Assembly (NCBI RefSeq): GCF_002305875.1
Contig: NZ_CP022098.1
Span: 3,472,001 to 3,536,000, forward strand
Length of the DNA stretch: 64,000 nt
Source of the DNA: Cystobacter fuscus
GTDB taxonomy: Bacteria; Myxococcota; Myxococcia; Myxococcales; Myxococcaceae
Direction of reading: 5' to 3'
Shown here piece by piece: positions 8,833 to 21,107 of this stretch. Below the pieces are notes generated by a model. The model did not search any database. It saw only the letters and a program-made list of their open reading frames with translations, and was not told the origin of the DNA. Every line of letters starts with the position of its first letter. The first letter of the stretch is position 1. The position numbers were made by a program, and so were the translations under genes.

Positions 8833-9498
8833 GTGTCCTCACTCACCATTCTCTATTTCGCCGCGGCGCGGGAGCGCGCGGGACTCGCGCGTGAGTCGCT
8901 GGAGGTGCCCGCCGGCACGCGGGTGGGGGAGGTGTTGAGCCTGCTGGCCTCGCGCCACCCCGGGCTCGCGCCGCTGCTGCCCCACCTGCGGGTGGCGGTG
9001 AACCAGGAGTTCTCCACGTCCGAGACCGAGGTGCCCCCGGGCGCCGAGGTGGCGTTGATTCCTCCCGTGGCGGGAGGCTCCGGTGGGTTGTTCCGGGTGG
9101 TGGACCGGCCGCTGCGCCTGGAGGAAGTGGTGGAGGCGGTGGCCAGCGAGGCGCTGGGGGGGCTGGTCACCTTCTCGGGGGCGGTGCGCAACCAGACGAA
9201 GGGCCGGCGCGTGGTGCGGCTGGAGTACGAGGCCTATCCGCCCATGGCGGAGAAGAAGCTGGCGGAGATTGGCGCCGAGGTGGCCGAGCGGTTCAACGGC
9301 ACGCGGCTGGCGATCGTGCACCGGGTGGGAACGCTGCATCCGGGCGAGCTGGCGGTGGTGATCGCCGCCGCGGCGCCCCACCGCAAGGAGGCGTTCCTCG
9401 GGTGCGAGCACGCGATTGAGCGGCTCAAGCAGGACGTGCCCATCTGGAAGAAGGAATTCTTCGAGGATGGTGAGGTGTGGGTGGGCCTGGGGCCCTGA
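8833..9498 (+). CDS. moaE: MoaD-MoaE fusion, molybdopterin synthase
   Basis: Both subunits of molybdopterin synthase are in one 221-residue chain. Residues 1-82 are a MoaD ubiquitin-like domain ending in VAGG (Gly81-Gly82), the tail normally adenylated by MoeB and thiocarboxylated. Residues about 87-221 are MoaE, with AAAPHRKEAFLGCEHAIERL and VPIWKKEFFEDG holding the catalytic lysines. The fusion turns precursor Z (cPMP) into molybdopterin. A MoaD tail must be free for sulfur loading. The mycobacterial fusion MoaX is reported to be cleaved after its Gly-Gly, and SGG after Gly82 may be a similar site. Start is GTG. A MoeB/ThiF gene and a rhodanese lie at the right edge. Confidence 0.93.
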   Translation: MSSLTILYFAAARERAGLARESLEVPAGTRVGEVLSLLASRHPGLAPLLPHLRVAVNQEFSTSETEVPPGAEVALIPPVAGGSGGLFRVVDRPLRLEEVVEAVASEALGGLVTFSGAVRNQTKGRRVVRLEYEAYPPMAEKKLAEIGAEVAERFNGTRLAIVHRVGTLHPGELAVVIAAAAPHRKEAFLGCEHAIERLKQDVPIWKKEFFEDGEVWVGLGP

Positions 9499-9564
9499 CG
9501 GGGGCGTCGTTTGAGCCATGGTCCCCGGCGAGAAACCGTGAGTATCTTCCGCGCCGGAGGCCAT

Positions 9565-10692
9565 ATGGGGTTCGAACTCGAGGTCGATAACTACCGCGCC
9601 CTGCGCAAGATTCGCTGGAAGGCGGAGGGTGTCTGCGCGCTCGTTGGACCCAATGGTAGCGGCAAGACGACCCTGCTGAGCGTGCTGCAATTTCTGAGGC
9701 ATGCGTGGATTCAGGACTTTGGAAGAGCACTGAATGCACACGGCGGTGCCCTCCTCTTTCGTCACCGGCAAGCATCCATCCATGAGCCAGTCCGGTTCGC
9801 ACTCGCTGTTGGAAGCGCCCGGTGGGAGGCCGAACCCTCTACGAGCTTGCTAGGTGTTGTTTTCCCAGTGCCCGAACGCCTTATCGTCGATAAGAAAGTC
9901 GTTGCGGAACAGCGAGCGGGTGAGTCGGGTTTTCGGGTTCTCGAGGAGAACAAGAACGCCGATGGTCAAAGTTTCCTGGCCTCTGTAGCGGTGGCCAGCC
10001 CGGAGCTGAGGAGCGCGATGGAGCCTCTGGCGGTCGCTCTGTCCGCCTCGGTTCTCTACAGCTTTGATGCCTTCTGGCAACTGAAGAGGGAAGGGTCAAG
10101 AGAGGGCACGGATGTCTGGCTCAGCCAGGACGGGCGTAATGCGTTCACGGTGATGCGCAACTGGATCGCGGGGAATAGAGCGTACCGGCCCCGTTGGGAG
10201 TGGGTGCGAAGTGGCCTGCGGGAGTGCTTTCCCGACTTGTTTGATGACCTTGACTTCGCGGTCGCTGGCCAGACTGTTGCCGCCCAGTTCTATGGACCTG
10301 GAGGCGGAGATCCGACACCGATGCACCTCGCTCCGAACGGGCTCCTCATGGCGCTTCTGATACTCTGCGCGGTCGCGTCAGCGGACCATGGCATGGTCTG
10401 CATCGACGAGCCGGAGAATGGTCTTCATCCGTATGCGATACAACGGCTCATCTCGCTCATGAGGGAGCGCGCTGAGGCGCGTGGGCTGACCATTGTGCTT
10501 GCTACTCACTCGCCGACGTTGCTGAACGAGTTCAACGACCAACTGGACCACGTCTTCATCATGGAGTCGGGGCATGAGTCCCTCCCCGTGAGGCTCGACC
10601 AGCACCAGAATCCGGAGTGGCTCCGGAACTTCGCGCTCGGCGACCTCTACATGAATCAGACGATCGCCCCGCAGGTCCAGCCGAAGACATGA
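9565..10692 (+). CDS. AAA family ATPase, OLD/SMC-like (ATPase of a two-gene cassette)
   Basis: This 375-residue ABC-like ATPase has Walker A GPNGSGKT at 28-35, a Walker B region VCIDEPENGLHP and the switch motif ATHSPTLL near the end. This is the architecture of the AAA_15/AAA_21 group that includes OLD, PARIS and Septu ATPases. The start at 9565 has GGAGG four bases upstream; an in-frame TTG at 9511 is less convincing. Base composition is visibly lower in GC than the flanks. The stop overlaps the next start (ATGA), coupling it to the TOPRIM-like partner. Defence or another DNA-directed role is inferred from the family and arrangement. Confidence 0.85.
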   Translation: MGFELEVDNYRALRKIRWKAEGVCALVGPNGSGKTTLLSVLQFLRHAWIQDFGRALNAHGGALLFRHRQASIHEPVRFALAVGSARWEAEPSTSLLGVVFPVPERLIVDKKVVAEQRAGESGFRVLEENKNADGQSFLASVAVASPELRSAMEPLAVALSASVLYSFDAFWQLKREGSREGTDVWLSQDGRNAFTVMRNWIAGNRAYRPRWEWVRSGLRECFPDLFDDLDFAVAGQTVAAQFYGPGGGDPTPMHLAPNGLLMALLILCAVASADHGMVCIDEPENGLHPYAIQRLISLMRERAEARGLTIVLATHSPTLLNEFNDQLDHVFIMESGHESLPVRLDQHQNPEWLRNFALGDLYMNQTIAPQVQPKT

Positions 10693-11576
10693 GCCGGGTG
10701 CAGCTCGTCGTGACCGGGGAGATGGAGCGGGTCGCGCTCGCGGCATCACTGCGCCACTCCTTCCCAGCGCATGAGCTGGACTTCCTGCCGACGCAGAAGG
10801 TGCAGGACTTCACCTCGAGCAGGTTGGGAAATCACCCGGGACGTGTACCGGGGCTGAAGACGCGCGCCCAGGAGATGGCTCAAGCGATCGTGTCGGCGTT
10901 TTCACCGGGCAGGTTCCTGAATGCCATTCCAGACCTGGTGCTGGCCGTCGACGATCTCGAACTGGTCAACGTGGACCAGCCGCACATCGTGACGACGTAT
11001 CTCGCGCGAGAACTCGAACTCACGCTCAAGGACAGGAAGTTCCTGCCGGCCGACGAGACGCGCGTGCGCGAGCTCCTTCGCCGCCGCGCCTCGTTCCACC
11101 TCTTCGTGCCCATGCCCGAGGCCTACTTCTACGCGGAGTCCGCCGCACTCACTCGCGCTGGAGCCAAGGCGGCGAGCCGATTCGACGTGGCCCAGCACGA
11201 TACGGAAGCCTTCGAGGTGGACGACCCCGCCTACCGTCAATGGCTCGAAAAGCGAGCGCCCAACGCGGTCGAGCCCCACCGACACCCCAAGCAGTACCTC
11301 CGGTACCTGTGCGATCCGAGCGCGAGTGCCGAGCGGGCCTATCGGGAGACCAAGGAAGGGGCGCTGGCCCTGGAAAAGCTTGCCTGGTCGGAGGTGACGG
11401 CTCGGCGGGCACGTGAGACCTACGCCCGAGCACTGCTCGAGGACTTCGCCGATGGCATCGGCGCGAACTGGCAGTCACCCGGCTCCGTCGCACCACTCAC
11501 CGCCCGGCGGAGCGGAGGGCTCCTCCGGAATCTCGCGCCGGCCGTGCCGCCGACGGCAGCCGTTCTCGGCCAGTAG
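10689..11576 (+). CDS. TOPRIM/DUF4276-like partner protein of the ATPase
   Basis: The 295-residue protein is translationally coupled to the ATPase through ATGA at 10689-10692. Its N-terminus reads VQLVVTGEMERVALAASL, reminiscent of the VEGxxE start of TOPRIM-like domains. LVLAVDDLELVN at about 85-96 resembles the following strand with acidic residues. Further acidic clusters occur (HLFVPMPEAYFYAE, FEVDDPAYRQWL). Such proteins are effector or nuclease partners of OLD-like ATPases in several anti-phage systems. I do not recognise a specific family, and the TOPRIM assignment is motif-level only. Gene composition then returns to the genome norm at the next gene. Confidence 0.6.
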   Translation: MSRVQLVVTGEMERVALAASLRHSFPAHELDFLPTQKVQDFTSSRLGNHPGRVPGLKTRAQEMAQAIVSAFSPGRFLNAIPDLVLAVDDLELVNVDQPHIVTTYLARELELTLKDRKFLPADETRVRELLRRRASFHLFVPMPEAYFYAESAALTRAGAKAASRFDVAQHDTEAFEVDDPAYRQWLEKRAPNAVEPHRHPKQYLRYLCDPSASAERAYRETKEGALALEKLAWSEVTARRARETYARALLEDFADGIGANWQSPGSVAPLTARRSGGLLRNLAPAVPPTAAVLGQ

Positions 11577-11612
11577 CCCAGAGCCGCCTCGTGGTGGAGC
11601 GCCTCGCTCATC

Positions 11613-12260
11613 TCAGTGGATGCCGAAGCTGCCAGGCAGCGTCCGCACGCCGGCGTCGGGCAGGGTTTCTGGGGCGAGGGGACGTGCCGGGGTGTCCACC
11701 CCGAGCCGCTTGCGCTCGGCCTGCTCCTTCTCGCGCGCGGCGGCGAGGGCGCGGGCGTTGGACTCCGCCATGTGCTCGGGCGAGTGCCCCGCGAGGATCA
11801 ACCCCACCGGGATGCTGAGCAGGAGGGCGAGCAGCATCGCGAGCAGACCCAGGTCGCGCGCGCCCAGTCCACTCGCGCGCTTGCCCGCCACCGAGGGGGC
11901 GAGCAGCAGGGACAGGTCTCCCTGGGACAGGCGCACCCGGTCCTCCGCGGTGAGCTCCACCCAGGCACTGGCCCCGGAGCGGCGCAGCTCCGTGTCGGGC
12001 ACCGGCTGGAAGGCCTCGCCTCGCCGGCTGCGCTCGACGCGCGAGGCGGGTGGCACGAAGACGCGGTAGCCCTCCGGGGTACGCTCGGCGATGAGGAAGG
12101 GCTCCTCCGGCAGGGTGAAGCCGTAGAGGGGCAGGGGCACCGTTTCATCCGGCGCGGCGAGCACGCGCGTCTGCTCGGGGCCGAAGTTCCAGGCCTCATT
12201 CCGGGTGGTTCCCCAATACAGCTCGCAGAACAGGCCGTCGTGGCTCGCCTTGGTCTTCAT
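11613..12260 (-). CDS. Single-pass membrane protein resembling the N-terminal part of GltG/AgmX-type proteins
   Basis: This 215-residue protein has an N-terminal beta-rich cytoplasmic domain of about 140 residues (GLFCELYWGTTRNEAWNFG, then FLIAERTPEGYRVFVPP), somewhat like the FHA-type domains of myxobacterial gliding proteins. One membrane helix follows (LGLLAMLLALLLSIPVGLIL), then about 45 mostly charged residues (AAAREKEQAERKRLG). The periplasmic TonB-like half of those motility proteins is missing, so it is either a short paralog or unrelated. ATG 12260 is chosen over upstream in-frame codons that lack a plausible coding N-terminus. It converges on the ATPase cassette and diverges from the terpene synthase. 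Confidence 0.6.
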   Translation of the reverse strand: MKTKASHDGLFCELYWGTTRNEAWNFGPEQTRVLAAPDETVPLPLYGFTLPEEPFLIAERTPEGYRVFVPPASRVERSRRGEAFQPVPDTELRRSGASAWVELTAEDRVRLSQGDLSLLLAPSVAGKRASGLGARDLGLLAMLLALLLSIPVGLILAGHSPEHMAESNARALAAAREKEQAERKRLGVDTPARPLAPETLPDAGVRTLPGSFGIH

Positions 12261-12638
12261 GGCGTGGGGGAGCATAGACGGCCCTTGTCTCCGTGGCTCC
12301 ATTCTATCGGTGCGATTCCTCCCCGCGAGCCGTCTCCTGGTTGCCCGGGGGACGAGCCCCGTGCGCCGTGGGCTGACTGTCCGGGCGGGCGGGCCCCCGC
12401 TCATCGTCACGGGACGTGGACTCGTTCAAGATGGCCATGGACTTTCACTCTCATGTCTCATCCGGGAGGTGATTCCTCGGAGGATGGGAATCAGGCGGCT
12501 CGGCTCTGGGATGTGAGGGCGCCGTGTGCTTTCTTGTTTTTCTCCCATTTACTCGTATTCCATGATGTGCTTGTTTGCCCGGCTTGCGCCCGGGAGGGGG
12601 GACGCCTGTTTCAATCCACCAGGATGAGGAGTTGCCAG
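12261..12638. other. 378-base divergent intergenic region
   Basis: It separates the starts of the minus-strand membrane protein and the plus-strand terpene synthase and should hold both promoters. GC falls sharply at about 12530-12575. A weak sigma-70-like pair, TTGTTT (12534) and TATTCC (about 12556), is visible, but both boxes match consensus at only three positions. I see no gene, strong hairpin or long repeat. Confidence 0.5.
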
Positions 12639-13688
12639 ATGGCAGCGAGTGCTGCGTTCCATTTCAATGACAAGCAGATGGTCGCGAGGGTTCCGCCGGA
12701 CCTGGGGACCGTCCGCCGGGAGCCCCGGTACGCGCGCGTCGACGCGCTCATCCAGACGCTGGTGGGAAGGGACGAGGCCGTCTTCGACATCCAGGTGGAT
12801 GGCACGCGGCACCGGATCGCCTGGCCCATCGACTTCTCCGAATTCCGTATCATCGCGAGCACCTATCCCGTGTCCCTGGACTTGAGCAGGCGCGGGCATT
12901 TTCCGGAGCTGGAGAAGCTCCGTGCGCACATGCTCCAAGGGGATTTCGATCTGCTCACCTATTACACGTGCAGCACGGTCTCTCCGCTCTACCTCCAGAA
13001 CAGTCAGGATCGGATGGACTGGTTCTTCGCCCTGGACTACTTCGTCGATGGGCCGTTGGTGCCGCCGGAGCTGCGCGAGGCGGTGGTACGCGACCTGTCG
13101 GCGTGGCTCGAGGACCGGCGCCACGTCAGCCGGCTGCCGTGGGTGAACATGATCAGCGCCCTGCTGCGCATCGTCCTGGAGGACATCGAGCGCGAGGGGC
13201 TCGACACCTCGCGCATCGTGCGGGAGATCCGCGGCTACTACGAGGGCTTCCTGCTGGAGTTCGACAAACAGGTGCCGCTCCCGCGCTACCTGGAGAACCG
13301 GGGCATGTCGATCGGCATGCGGCCGGAGCTCGAGTTCTGCTTCGCCTACCAGGGCAGGCCCCTGCCCGCGCGCGATCGGGACGCGGCCGAGCGGATGAAG
13401 CACGCCGCGGCCGACCTCGTCGCGTTGCAGAACGACGTGCTGTCCCTGCGCAAGGAGGAGGAGCAGGAGCAGGAGCACCTGCGCCTGAAGTCCTATTTCC
13501 CCATCAGCCACGAGTACGTGTCGTTCGCGAATGACTTCTACGCGGCCCGGTTCGGCGAGTTCCTGGCGATGCGTCCACGCGCCCCCGGTCCCCTGGAGGC
13601 TCTCTGGAAGATGTGCGGCCAGTGGATCTCCGGCAGTCTGCTGTGGCACCTCACCAGCCGGCGCTACGACCTGGGGCAGTTCCAGGTC

Positions 13689-13697
<9 letters not shown>
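12639..13697 (+). CDS. Class I terpene synthase (sesquiterpene cyclase-like)
   Basis: This 352-residue protein should ionise a prenyl diphosphate and cyclise it. The second metal-binding (NSE) motif is perfect: NDVLSLRKE at 265-273 fits NDxxSxxxE. The first Asp-rich motif is degenerate, DYFVD at 133-137, preserving the two outer Asp but not the second Asp of DDxxD. The C-terminal SRRY element near 340 may bind diphosphate. GATGAGGAG at 12623-12631 favours ATG 12639. There are no other terpene genes nearby, so it likely acts alone on FPP. Its stop lies inside the convergent histidine kinase gene (9-base overlap). Product unknown. Confidence 0.85.
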
Positions 13698-15353
<1,656 letters not shown>

Positions 15354-15532
15354 CCCCTCTTCATCCCCATTCCCTCCCAACCCTGGCCCCGGGAGTCCAT
15401 CAAACCGCTCCCGGGGTTTTCGCATCCGTTACCAATTCCATGACTTCGTGATTTTTCACGAAAAGGAAGACGAGCGCGAGAGCCGGTGAGCGGATGGCGT
15501 CGCGGGGAAGGCCGCCCGTTTGGAGCCAGGGC

Positions 15533-16759
15533 TCAGCGGGGAGCGCTCGCCGCCTCGGTCTTGGTGCAAGCGTTCGTCGGAGTGCTGGCGGCGGTGGTTC
15601 CGGAAGGCGTCGGTGGTGGGGCGGGGCAGTCGTCCACGTGGGAGGGGGTGCCGGGCCGGGTTCCCCCCGCGTTCTTCTCCCAGAGGAAGAGGGGGCTGTC
15701 ACCGGGCTCGCGCGCGTCGAGGCCCTGTTGGGCACGGCCCATGCGCTGGCGGAGATCCGCGAGCGACACCGTCAGCACCACGCCCAGCAGGGCGACGAAG
15801 CCCACCGCGTGCACCAGCGTCTCCACGCGCGCGGGCACCTTGCGGCCGCTGATCGACTCGATGAGCACGAACACGATGCGTCCCCCATCCAGCGAGGGCA
15901 GGGGGAGCAGGTGGAAGAAGGCGAGGGCCATGGACAGGTTGACCATCACCCGCAGGAAGGCGCCCAGGCCGCTGCCCGCCGCCCCCGAGGACTGCTTCAC
16001 CACGCCCAGCGGGTTGGCCAGGGCGATGCCCTGCGTGCCGCGCAGCAGCCGCTCCACCATGCGCGCGCCCTCGAGCACGAGGTTGCCCGTGTGCGCCAGT
16101 GCCTGCAGCAGCGCCTGGCCGGGCGCGTGCGCGCGGTACACGTACTGCTGGCTCACGCCAATGCGCCCCACGCCCCGCTCGTCCAGCCGGGGCCGCACCA
16201 CCACCTCGCGCTCCTCGCCCTGACGCTCGACGCCCAGGCGCAGCTCGCGTCCGGGCCGCCGCGCGATGAGCTCCACGAAGCCACTCCAGCTCTCCAGCGG
16301 CTCGCCATCCACGCTCACCAGCCGGTCGCCGGGCAGCAACTGGGCGCGCGCCGCCTCGGAGCCGGGGGTGATGGTGCCCACCGTGAGCGGCACCACGACG
16401 TGCGTGCCGGTGGTGTAGAGCGCGAAGAGGACCCCGAGCGCGAAGAGCGCGTTGGCCAGCGGCCCACCGAGCAGCACCAGCAGCCGCTTCCAGGGGCGCT
16501 GTGCCGGGAAGCTCGTGGAGTCCGTGGGCTCCAGGCCCGGTGCGTGGGGGTTCATCCCGTGGATGCGCACGGAGCCGCCCAGCGGCACCGCGCCCAGCGC
16601 GTAGTCCGTCCCCCGCCACCGCCAGGAGAGCACGGGCGGACCGAAGCCGAGCGTGTACCGCTCCACCCTCAGGCCCAACAGCCGGGCGGCCACCAGGTGA
16701 CCCAGTTCATGCAGCGCCACGAGCAGGCCGAGCGCGAGGAGCAGGGGAAGGTAGTGCAT
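15533..16759 (-). CDS. M50 family site-2 protease, RseP paralog
   Basis: This is the second intramembrane zinc protease in the window, 408 residues long. HELGH is at 17-21 in the first helix, a single PDZ domain is at about 125-190 (PGDRLVSVDGEPLES), and LPLPSLDGGRIV completes the metal site in the penultimate helix. Unlike the rseP at 946 it has one PDZ domain. It carries a Pro/Thr/Ala-rich tail of about 55 residues after the last helix, probably disordered. It begins 9 bases after a Nudix gene on the same strand. Substrates could be anti-sigma factors or signalling proteins, with no evidence on which. Confidence 0.9.
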   Translation of the reverse strand: MHYLPLLLALGLLVALHELGHLVAARLLGLRVERYTLGFGPPVLSWRWRGTDYALGAVPLGGSVRIHGMNPHAPGLEPTDSTSFPAQRPWKRLLVLLGGPLANALFALGVLFALYTTGTHVVVPLTVGTITPGSEAARAQLLPGDRLVSVDGEPLESWSGFVELIARRPGRELRLGVERQGEEREVVVRPRLDERGVGRIGVSQQYVYRAHAPGQALLQALAHTGNLVLEGARMVERLLRGTQGIALANPLGVVKQSSGAAGSGLGAFLRVMVNLSMALAFFHLLPLPSLDGGRIVFVLIESISGRKVPARVETLVHAVGFVALLGVVLTVSLADLRQRMGRAQQGLDAREPGDSPLFLWEKNAGGTRPGTPSHVDDCPAPPPTPSGTTAASTPTNACTKTEAASAPR

Positions 16760-16768
16760 CTGGGGGGC

Positions 16769-17191
16769 TCAGAGCTTGCGGCGCTGGCCGGTGCGCTTGT
16801 AGGTCAGGTAGTCGGCGAGGATGGTGCCATGGTCGAAGCACAGCTCGCGGGGCAGGGCGTCCACCGGGAAGGCCTTGGCCTCGGCGGCGTCATCCGCGCC
16901 CCGGGGCTCGCCCCGGGCCCGGCCGATGAAGACGGTGGAGAGGGTGTGCCGGCGGGGATCCCGGCTCGGGTCCGAGTAGGTGAAGAACTGCTCCACCAAC
17001 TCCACGTCCAGGCCCGTCTCCTCCTTCACCTCGCGCACCGCCGCCACGTCCAGGCGCTCGCCCTCGTCCACGAAGCCACCGGGCAGGGCCCAGCCCAGGG
17101 GCGGATTCTTGCGGCGGATGAGCACGACGCGCTCGCCGGCCAACTCGATGATGCAGTCCACGGTGGGCACGGGGTTCTTGTACGAGGCCAT
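16769..17191 (-). CDS. Nudix hydrolase (ADP-ribose/nucleoside diphosphate class)
   Basis: The 140-residue protein carries a complete Nudix box, [21 protein letters not shown] followed by TG, with the catalytic REVKEE. It hydrolyses nucleoside diphosphates linked to another moiety. The sequence [31 protein letters not shown] is typical of small ADP-ribose pyrophosphatase/NUDT-like enzymes, but the substrate cannot be fixed from sequence. ATG 17191 ([10 protein letters not shown]) is chosen over an upstream start that would add 51 Arg-rich residues. It is probably cotranscribed with the site-2 protease. Confidence 0.9.
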   Translation of the reverse strand: MASYKNPVPTVDCIIELAGERVVLIRRKNPPLGWALPGGFVDEGERLDVAAVREVKEETGLDVELVEQFFTYSDPSRDPRRHTLSTVFIGRARGEPRGADDAAEAKAFPVDALPRELCFDHGTILADYLTYKRTGQRRKL

Positions 17192-17264
17192 GGGGCGACA
17201 TTCTAACCCCTGGCCTCCCCATTGCACCGCGCATGTGGGCTCGCGCTGCGTTAGCCTGCTCGCC

Positions 17265-17759
17265 GTGGCCTCGCTCCCTCTGCTCCGCTGGTTCCTTCCG
17301 TGCACCCTGGCCCTGGGGCTGGGGGGTGGCTGTACCCGCGCCAACCTCCAGAACGAGGATCGCTATGAATTCACCACCACGGAGCTCATCCGGGATGACT
17401 GTGGCCTGCTCTCCTCGGAGGAGTCGCTCTGGGACGGCGAGCTGAAGATCGACGGCGATGTCGTGCGCATGACCTCTGACTGGCGGGGCCTGCAGCTCAT
17501 CGGCTTCGTGCTTCCCCGCGGCGAGTTCAACGATGACGCCTTCGTGCTCGATGGCAGCGAGTCCAGCGCGGCCATCACCCTGCGGGGCAAGCAGTGCCTC
17601 GTGGAGCAGGTGTGGATGCACCTGGAAGGCACGACGCAGTGCGCCACACGTTTCGACGGCGTGTTGAGCGTGCGCATCGAGCCGCGGGTGGAGCAGCCCG
17701 AGTGCGCCTGCCAGCTCTGGGTGAAGTACAGGGCAATTCAAGGCTCTGGGTGCCAGTAG
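17265..17759 (+). CDS. Small lipoprotein, unknown function
   Basis: This 164-residue protein has a GTG start and a lipoprotein signal ([18 protein letters not shown]). The mature part is rich in acidic residues and contains six Cys ([34 protein letters not shown]), suggesting disulfides. No family is recognised. It stands alone, diverging from the Nudix gene with 73 bases between starts, and is followed by acs after 75 bases. Confidence 0.7.
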   Translation: MASLPLLRWFLPCTLALGLGGGCTRANLQNEDRYEFTTTELIRDDCGLLSSEESLWDGELKIDGDVVRMTSDWRGLQLIGFVLPRGEFNDDAFVLDGSESSAAITLRGKQCLVEQVWMHLEGTTQCATRFDGVLSVRIEPRVEQPECACQLWVKYRAIQGSGCQ

Positions 17760-17834
17760 GAAAGCTCTGCTTGAGACTCCGGACACGAGCCCTCTAGAAA
17801 GGGGGTATCCCGACACGTCACACCGGAGGAACGC

Positions 17835-19802
<1,968 letters not shown>

Positions 19803-19886
19803 CGCTTCCTCGCCTCCGGGCACCTCGTGGCCACGTCTGGCATGGCGTGGCCACGGGTGACGCCGAGACGGGGAGGAAGGACACGG

Positions 19887-20384
19887 ATGATGAGCGAGTC
19901 CCCGGATGTATTGGCGGTGGAGGTGTCGCGGCGCTGTCGTGAGAAGGGCGTGCGGTTGGTGCTGGTGGAGGCCTGTACGGGCGGCCTCGTGTGTGCACGG
20001 CTGACGGAGGTGCCGGGCGCGTCGTCCGTGGTGGAGCGCGGTTTCATCCCGTACTCGAACGAAGCCAAGGTGGAGCAGTTGGGCGTGCCGCTGGAGTTGC
20101 TCCAGGCGCATGGCTCGGTGAGCGCGGAGGCGGTGGAGGCGCTGGCCCACGCCGCGCTGGAGCGCTCCCGCGCGGACTGGGCGGTGGCGGAGACGGGCAT
20201 CGCGGGACCAACGGGAGGCACACCGCACAAGCCGGTGGGGCTGGCCTTCCTCGCGGTGATGCGCCGGGGTGGGCGGGCCGAGGTGGAGCGCCATGTCTTC
20301 ACGGGAGACCGGAGCGAGGTGCGCCGTGCCATCTCGAACCGCGTGATGGCCCTGCTGCTCGCTCGGCTGGAGTCCGAATCGTGA
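19887..20384 (+). CDS. pncC: Nicotinamide-nucleotide amidohydrolase (CinA C-terminal family)
   Basis: This enzyme deamidates NMN to nicotinate mononucleotide in NAD salvage. The 165-residue protein is a stand-alone CinA C-terminal domain, with VLVEACTGGLVCARLTEVPG (the TGG loop with the catalytic nucleophile region), GFIPYSNEAKVEQLGV, and AVAETGIAGPTGG. GGAGGAAGG at 19872-19880 selects ATG 19887. It follows acs on the same strand and is bordered downstream by pseudogene debris. The family assignment is firm; the NMN activity is family knowledge. Confidence 0.9.
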   Translation: MMSESPDVLAVEVSRRCREKGVRLVLVEACTGGLVCARLTEVPGASSVVERGFIPYSNEAKVEQLGVPLELLQAHGSVSAEAVEALAHAALERSRADWAVAETGIAGPTGGTPHKPVGLAFLAVMRRGGRAEVERHVFTGDRSEVRRAISNRVMALLLARLESES

Positions 20385-20548
20385 GTTTGCCCAGGACGAG
20401 TTCCAATTGCGGCACCATGCCCAACAGCAGATGCCCTTGCCCGGGCTTGTGCAACTCATGCACGACGGAGGACTTGCCAATGCCCGAGTAGCCGCGGACC
20501 AGCACCCACTCCAGCCGGCCGCGCCCCGCCTTGCGGCCCGTTCATCGA
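20385..20548 (-). pseudogene. Deleted remnant of a Ser/Thr kinase-AAA-histidine kinase giant
   Basis: On the minus strand a frame reads GRLEWVLVRGYSGIGKSSVV, then HELHKP, GQGHLLLGMVPQLELVLGK, and then runs into pncC sequence. The first part is the Walker A region of the AAA module in the 1793-residue kinase encoded at 21617-26998 (SSGVGKSALVQELHKP). The second matches its LLDVVPDLERIVG, which in the intact protein lies about 60 residues further on. The remnant is therefore a short piece of a paralog carrying a clean in-frame internal deletion. It has no start, kinase domain or histidine kinase domain and cannot be functional. Confidence 0.75.
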
Positions 20549-20582
20549 AGGAGTAGTCGCGCCTCCTCACGGAGGAGGCACC

Positions 20583-20797
20583 ATGCGAATCATCGTTATT
20601 GGCGCAACGGGCACCATCGGTCGGGAGGTCGTGCGGGCACTGTCCGGACGGCACGAGGTCATCGAGGTGGCCCGGAAGGGTGGATGCCTCGGGGCATCCG
20701 CATCAACGTGGTGAGCCCGCCGTGGGTGGATGGTTCGCCCCGGGTTGGGTGTCGGGAATGGGTGCCAAATGAATCGTTCCGACATCTCTCCTGCTAG
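20583..20797 (+). pseudogene. Short-chain dehydrogenase gene with a large internal deletion
   Basis: GGAGG and an ATG at 20583 begin MRIIVIGATGTIGREVVRAL, a perfect NAD(P)-binding SDR start, continuing SGRHEVIEVARKG. After about 34 codons the sequence jumps, in another frame, to PRGIRINVVSPPWV, the conserved SDR segment normally about 120 residues further on, then degenerates to a stop at 20797. The catalytic Ser-Tyr-Lys region is absent. About 350 bases were lost with a frameshift. The retained ends are well conserved, so the event looks recent. It abuts the kinase remnant, so two deletion scars lie side by side. Confidence 0.75.
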
Positions 20798-20975
20798 GAG
20801 TTGTCTGGCAGTTTACTTCCGAGGATGTGTCAAACCAGACTTTCGCTGTTTTCAGCTAGCCGAGCGCCGCAGTTCATGCAACCCTCGGCTGAAGCTGTGC
20901 ATGGGGTGGTCCACTCCACCGAGGTTGGTTGGGAGTGCAGACAGGTAACGCAATGAAGCGCCGGGGATCAAGGCA

Positions 20976-21059
20976 ATGTATCCGTCAGGCCTGACACGAT
21001 TGTTGGCGCTGCTGGCGGCCTTGGCAATTGGTGGCGCGCTCTTTCTTGTTCCCATCTAA
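20976..21059 (+). CDS. Possible 27-residue hydrophobic peptide
   Basis: The short ORF MYPSGLTRLLALLAALAIGG (then ALFLVPI) is one membrane-spanning or signal-like helix preceded by a single Arg. It starts 48 bases before the end of the preceding 560-base decayed patch and 49 bases upstream of the orphan gene at 21108. It could be a small membrane protein, a toxin-like peptide, or the detached signal peptide of a lost secreted protein. CAAGGC is only a weak ribosome site. No homolog is recognised. Confidence 0.3.
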   Translation: MYPSGLTRLLALLAALAIGGALFLVPI

Positions 21060-21107
21060 CCCTAGACTTCGCCTCCAGAGCAAGAAACCGAAAGGCTCGG
21101 CGCCGCC

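Noticed and set aside
12609-12620. TGTTTCAATCCA, like the end of a type I CRISPR repeat
   Set aside because: It occurs once, with no second copy or spacer pattern nearby.
20583-20797. Possible functional mini short-chain dehydrogenase
   Set aside because: The two conserved parts are in different frames and the catalytic Tyr/Lys region is missing.
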